Shown here one piece after another: positions 6,054 through 8,233 of a stretch of 8,233 nucleotides of DNA (within the stretch, counting starts at the first letter, position 1; every line of letters begins with the position of its first letter). The position numbers and the translations under genes were made by a program. The notes under the pieces were generated by a model. The model made no database searches, was not told the DNA's origin, and saw nothing but the letters and a program-made list of their open reading frames with translations. This stretch comes from Bacillota bacterium (lineage in GTDB: Bacteria > Bacillota > Clostridia > Oscillospirales > Oscillospiraceae): assembly GCA_017861415.1 (NCBI GenBank), contig JAGFXS010000100.1:1-8233 (forward strand). Reading direction: 5' to 3'.

Positions 6054-6358
6054 TTAAAATTCCAGACCGCCCTCGCGGGCACCGTCTGCCAGAGCTTTGA
6101 CTCTTCCGTGGTACAGGTAGCCGCCACGGTCAAAAACCACAGCGCCAATTCCTTTGTCCTTGGCCCGCTGTGCTAAAGCCTGGCCTACCTTCTTGGCAGC
6201 CTCAACGTTGCCGCCGTTGCCTTCAAAGCCCTTTTCCAGAGAGGATGCGGACACCAGGGTGTTCCCCGTGGTATCGTCAATCACCTGGGCATAGATATTA
6301 TTTCCACTACGAAATACGTTCAGACGGGGTCTCTCGTGGTATCGGGTCTCTTAATCAT
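6054..6358 (-). pseudogene. rplR: 50S ribosomal protein L18, N-terminus deleted and frame disrupted
   Basis: L18 binds 5S rRNA and brings it into the 50S subunit. The ATG at 6358 has a good SD (AGAGGTG, 7-nt spacing) and reads MIKRPDT, the usual L18 start, but then TRDPV and TGA at 6322-6320. The rest of L18 lies in the -1 frame: [21 protein letters not shown] starts at 6335, and the frame runs 93 residues to TAA at 6056-6054, ending [17 protein letters not shown], a normal C-terminus. Only 23 nt separate the ATG from the ERPRLN codons, whereas full L18 proteins (about 120 residues) have some 28-30 residues there. The basic 5S-binding stretch is therefore missing and the frame is broken. The only upstream start in the main frame is a GTG at 6284 (76 residues), without the RPRLNVFRS strand. 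A true mutation, misassembly or unusual recoding are all possible. Confidence 0.8.
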
Positions 6359-6365
6359 ATTGGCA

Positions 6366-6372
6366 CACCTCT
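6366..6372 (-). promoter_or_regulatory. Shine-Dalgarno site of the disrupted rplR
   Basis: On the minus strand this is AGAGGTG, seven bases before the ATG at 6358. It shows that the original rplR start is preserved, so the lesion lies downstream of it and not in the junction with rplF. Confidence 0.65.
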
Positions 6373-6375
6373 TTC

Positions 6376-6924
6376 TTACTTCTTCTTCACGCCGGTCTTG
6401 CCTTCCTTACGGCGGATGACCTCGTCTGAGTATTTGATACCCTTGCCCTTATAGGGTTCGGGGGGTCTCTTCTCGCGGATCTCGGCAGCAAACTGACCTA
6501 CCTGCTGTTTGTTGATGCCATTGACCACGATCTTGTTTTGGGCGGGCACATCAATGGTGATCCCGTCGGGTTCCTCTACGATAACCTGATGGGAGTAGCC
6601 AATATTCATCACCAGCTTCTTGCCGTCCTTGGCAACCCTGTAACCAACGCCATTGACATCCAGCTCTTTTTTATAGCCTTCGGTCACGCCGGTCACCATA
6701 TTGTTCAGAAGGGTTCTGGTCAGGCCATGGAGAGAGCGGTTAAGCTTCTCATCGTTGGGCCGAGTCACAAGGATGACGCCGTCCTCTTGGGTCAAAGTCA
6801 TACGGTCGGACAGCTTCTGGGTCAGAGAGCCCTTGGGGCCATTTACGGTGACGAGGTTTCCCGCGTCGACCTTCACTTCAACACCCGCAGGGAGAGCAAC
6901 GGGCATTCTACCAATTCTAGACAT
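6376..6924 (-). CDS. rplF: 50S ribosomal protein L6
   Basis: L6 sits near the sarcin-ricin loop and the factor-binding site of the 50S. It has 182 residues and two duplicated domains. The first begins [20 protein letters not shown] and contains NGPKGSL (29-34). The second follows from about residue 83 ([20 protein letters not shown]) and ends with the family signature [11 protein letters not shown] at 155-165 and a lysine-rich tail. The ATG at 6924 lies 15 nt after rpsH with a GGAGAGG-type SD. It ends TAA, 17 nt before the rplR start. Reading is clean throughout, which makes the damage in the next gene stand out. Confidence 0.97.
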   Translation of the reverse strand: MSRIGRMPVALPAGVEVKVDAGNLVTVNGPKGSLTQKLSDRMTLTQEDGVILVTRPNDEKLNRSLHGLTRTLLNNMVTGVTEGYKKELDVNGVGYRVAKDGKKLVMNIGYSHQVIVEEPDGITIDVPAQNKIVVNGINKQQVGQFAAEIREKRPPEPYKGKGIKYSDEVIRRKEGKTGVKKK

Positions 6925-6939
6925 TGTTCCTCTCCTCCC

Positions 6940-7341
6940 TTACCAAATGAACGCCAGAACTTCACCACCGACATTGGCTTCTCTTGCGGCCTTGTCGGTC
7001 ATGACGCCCTTGGACGTAGATACAATTGCGATGCCCAGTCCGCGCAGCACACGGGGCAGTTCGGAAGCACCTGCGTAAACCCGCAGGCCGGGCTTGGAAA
7101 CGCGGCGCAGACCGGTAATAACCTTTTCCTTGCCGGGGTTCTGGTACTTCAGTGCAATCTTAATCATGCCCTGGAGACCGTCGTCTTCCACCTGAAATGC
7201 CTTGATATAGCCCTCGTCCAGAAGAATCTGGGCAATGGCCTTCTTCATCTTGGATGCAGGCACGTTCACGGTGTCATGCTTCGCGCTGGAAGCGTTGCGG
7301 ATACGAGTCAACATATCTGCTATGGGGTCTGTGATGTGCAT
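6940..7341 (-). CDS. rpsH: 30S ribosomal protein S8
   Basis: S8 is a primary 16S rRNA-binding protein (helix 21) of the central domain. It has 133 residues, starting [18 protein letters not shown] (the conserved N-terminal helix). The C-terminal signature [20 protein letters not shown] lies at about 108-127 and the protein ends LAFIW. The ATG at 7341 has the SD TAGGAGGT with 8-nt spacing. Unlike the other junctions, 155 nt separate it from rpsN. In E. coli S8 represses the spc operon by binding near the rplE start; that site, if present here, lies off the window. The 7-bp hairpin just upstream of the SD is not an obvious S8-site mimic. Confidence 0.97.
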   Translation of the reverse strand: MHITDPIADMLTRIRNASSAKHDTVNVPASKMKKAIAQILLDEGYIKAFQVEDDGLQGMIKIALKYQNPGKEKVITGLRRVSKPGLRVYAGASELPRVLRGLGIAIVSTSKGVMTDKAAREANVGGEVLAFIW

Positions 7342-7363
7342 AGGTGTTACCTCCTATTAAAGT

Positions 7364-7381
7364 TACAGAATGCCTTCTGTA
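7364..7381 (-). repeat. Perfect 7-bp hairpin upstream of the rpsH SD
   Basis: The arms TACAGAA and TTCTGTA are separated by four bases (GGCA in the mRNA sense). The hairpin ends about 8 nt before the TAGGAGGT SD at 7356-7349. It leaves the SD free, so it does not sequester it. The upstream neighbour TATCG-A-CGATA-AGG-TATCG (7380-7398) shares a base with it and could compete for pairing. Confidence 0.45.
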
Positions 7382-7453
7382 TCGACGATAAGGTATCGGC
7401 CCGCAGGGGAGTCGACCTTTTAACCGTCGGCCGTGGAATTTATCATCAGACCG

Positions 7454-7490
7454 CGCGCAGGCCGCCGTTATAAAACGGCGGCTTTGCGCG
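7454..7490. repeat. Long GC-rich inverted repeat in the rpsN-rpsH spacer
   Basis: The inner arms GCCGCCGTT (7461-7469) and AACGGCGGC (7474-7482) are perfectly complementary around the loop ATAA. The outer arms CGCGCA (7454-7459) and TGCGCG (7485-7490) pair as well, separated from the inner stem by a 1 x 2 internal loop. This makes 15 bp in all. It begins 6 nt after the rpsN stop codon. The mRNA continues CGGTCTGATG, without a U-run, so it is not a typical intrinsic terminator. It may be a palindromic repeat element, a 3'-end stabiliser for the upstream message or a processing site. Confidence 0.7.
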
Positions 7491-7496
7491 ATTTGA

Positions 7497-7682
7497 TTAC
7501 CAGGATGCTTTCTTTACCCCGGGAATCTGGCCCTTATGTGCCAGTTCACGGAAGCAAATGCGGCAGATGCCGTAGTCACGCAGATAAGCGTGAGGGCGGC
7601 CACAGATCTTACAGCGGTTGTAGCGCCGGGTGGAAAACTTGGGCGTCGCCTGCTGCTTCAGGATCATAGATTTCTTAGCCAT
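7497..7682 (-). CDS. rpsN: 30S ribosomal protein S14, zinc-binding type Z
   Basis: This 61-residue protein starts [20 protein letters not shown] and has the zinc knuckle C24-x2-C27 and C40-x2-C43 ([11 protein letters not shown] and [13 protein letters not shown]). It ends [12 protein letters not shown]14 is in the 30S head near the A and P sites. The short, four-cysteine type is the usual version inside the spc cluster of Firmicutes, whereas the longer cysteine-less form is used under zinc limitation. The ATG at 7682 has the SD GGAGGG, in a 17-nt gap after rplE. The stop codon is followed almost at once by the GC-rich hairpin of the spacer. Confidence 0.97.
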   Translation of the reverse strand: MAKKSMILKQQATPKFSTRRYNRCKICGRPHAYLRDYGICRICFRELAHKGQIPGVKKASW

Positions 7683-7699
7683 TCACGATACCCTCCAGT

Positions 7700-8233
7700 T
7701 TAATTCTTTGCGAAGGGAGCGCCGATAAGCCCTAAGAGCTCTCTTGCTTCCTCATCGGTTTCGGCTGTGGTGCAGATGACGATATCCATACCACGGATCT
7801 TGTCGATCTTGTCGTAGGAGATCTCCGGGAAGATCAGCTGCTCCTTCACACCCAGAGCATAGTTGCCGCGGCCATCAAAGGCGTTGGGGTTCACGCCACG
7901 GAAGTCGCGAACACGGGGAAGGGCCACATTGAAGAGGCGGTCAAGGAACTCCCACATCTTATCCTGACGCAGGGTGACCTTAGCGCCGATGGGCATACCC
8001 TCACGGAGCTTGAAGTTCGCAACGGACTTCTTGGCGAGAGTCACCTGAGCCTTCTGGCCGGTGATGACGCCCAGGTCGCGGGTGACAGCCTCTAAAACCT
8101 TGGCGTTGTCACGGGCTTCGCCGCAGCCAACGTTGATAACGACCTTATCAATGCGGGGAATCTGCATCACGCTTTTGTAGCTGAACTTCTGCATCAGAGC
8201 AGGAGCAACTTCCTCTTTGTACTTAGACTTTAA
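7700..8233 (-). CDS. rplE: 50S ribosomal protein L5 (5' end beyond right edge)
   Basis: L5 binds 5S rRNA in the central protuberance and forms bridge B1b with S13. The frame is open to the window edge. The visible part begins [20 protein letters not shown] and has 177 residues; family members have about 180, so only about three codons including the start are missing. The in-frame ATG at 8194 is internal (ALM-QKFSYK), because the family's N-terminal helix lies upstream of it. Conserved blocks are [33 protein letters not shown] and [18 protein letters not shown], and the end is [12 protein letters not shown]5 and L18 normally bind 5S rRNA together, so its intactness contrasts with the damaged rplR. 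Confidence 0.96.
   Translation of the reverse strand, partial: LKSKYKEEVAPALMQKFSYKSVMQIPRIDKVVINVGCGEARDNAKVLEAVTRDLGVITGQKAQVTLAKKSVANFKLREGMPIGAKVTLRQDKMWEFLDRLFNVALPRVRDFRGVNPNAFDGRGNYALGVKEQLIFPEISYDKIDKIRGMDIVICTTAETDEEARELLGLIGAPFAKN

Larger units (their letters stand above)
7342..7496 (-). other. Unusually long rpsN-rpsH intergenic spacer (155 nt)
   Basis: Other complete intergenic gaps in this cluster are 0-32 nt, apart from the 77-nt rpsD-rpoA gap. This one holds no plausible gene. In transcription order it contains a GC-rich hairpin (7490-7454), a stretch with GTCGAC and CGGCCG palindromes (about 7411-7434), alternating short arms TATCG/CGATA (7380-7398), a 7-bp hairpin (7381-7364) and then the rpsH SD. 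It could be a palindromic intergenic repeat inserted in the operon, an mRNA-processing or stability element, or a leader controlling rpsH. I see no tRNA, promoter or U-tract terminator. Confidence 0.55.

Noticed and set aside
6054..6284. A naturally short 76-residue L18 starting at the GTG at 6284
   Set aside because: No SD fits this GTG, it would drop the conserved RPRLNVFRS strand, and the real start with SD and MIKRPDT is still visible at 6358.
6538..7473. Plus-strand open frame of 311 codons antisense to rplF, rpsH and the spacer
   Set aside because: It begins with a TTG with no SD, lies opposite two clearly conserved genes, and its protein shows no recognisable motif; a typical shadow frame of GC-rich coding sequence.
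7454..7490. Intrinsic terminator between rpsN and rpsH
   Set aside because: The stem is strong, but no U-run follows on the minus strand, and essential genes of the same operon continue downstream without a visible promoter.
1..8233. Defence system, prophage, CRISPR array or insertion sequence
   Set aside because: Every sizeable minus-strand frame is a known housekeeping gene in the expected order; no transposase, repeats-and-spacers pattern, tRNA or attachment site is seen.

Overview
The window is a contiguous piece of the bacterial ribosomal-protein supercluster (the spc and alpha segments), with every gene on the minus strand. Read in the direction of transcription, from the right edge to the left, the order is: rplE (5' end cut off) - rpsN - [155-nt spacer] - rplF-preceding rpsH - rplF - rplR (N-terminus disrupted) - rpsE - rpmD - rplO - secY - adk - map - KOW-domain gene - infA - rpmJ - rpsM - rpsK - rpsD - rpoA (only the first 13 codons). 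No mobile element, tRNA, rRNA, CRISPR array or convincing terminator is visible.

The organism is most likely a moderately GC-rich member of the Clostridia, of Oscillospiraceae/Flavonifractor-like type. This is an inference from gene order and protein character, not from a database search. The supporting signs are: secY followed by adk and map; a small KOW (L14e-like) gene between map and infA, a Firmicutes trait; rpsD inside the alpha segment between rpsK and rpoA, unlike B. subtilis, where rpsD stands alone; a zinc-free S4; a 61-residue zinc-type S14; a zinc-type L36; and strong AGGAGG-like Shine-Dalgarno (SD) sites before nearly every gene.

The right half (about 4884-8233) encodes large- and small-subunit proteins L5, S14, S8, L6, L18, S5, L30 and L15. 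The middle (about 2870-4883) has the secretion channel SecY and adenylate kinase. The left half has methionine aminopeptidase, the KOW protein, IF1, L36, S13, S11 and S4, and then enters RNA polymerase alpha. Spacing is tight: adk/map overlap by 4 nt, rplO/secY abut, rpmJ and rpmD stop codons overlap the next SD, and the map-KOW gap is 3 nt. This fits one polycistronic, translationally coupled unit that makes the ribosome together with the machinery for initiation, N-terminal Met removal, secretion and transcription.

I do not see a new biological system here. The most notable anomaly is rplR. It has a proper SD and a start reading MIKRPDT, but then lacks roughly 20 basic residues and changes frame before ERPRLN, so no single frame encodes a complete L18. 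The second is the 155-nt rpsN-rpsH spacer, with a long GC-rich hairpin and a further hairpin beside the rpsH SD. Smaller points are a TTG start for infA, a GTG start for secY abutting rplO, and unusual residues at two normally conserved adenylate kinase positions.
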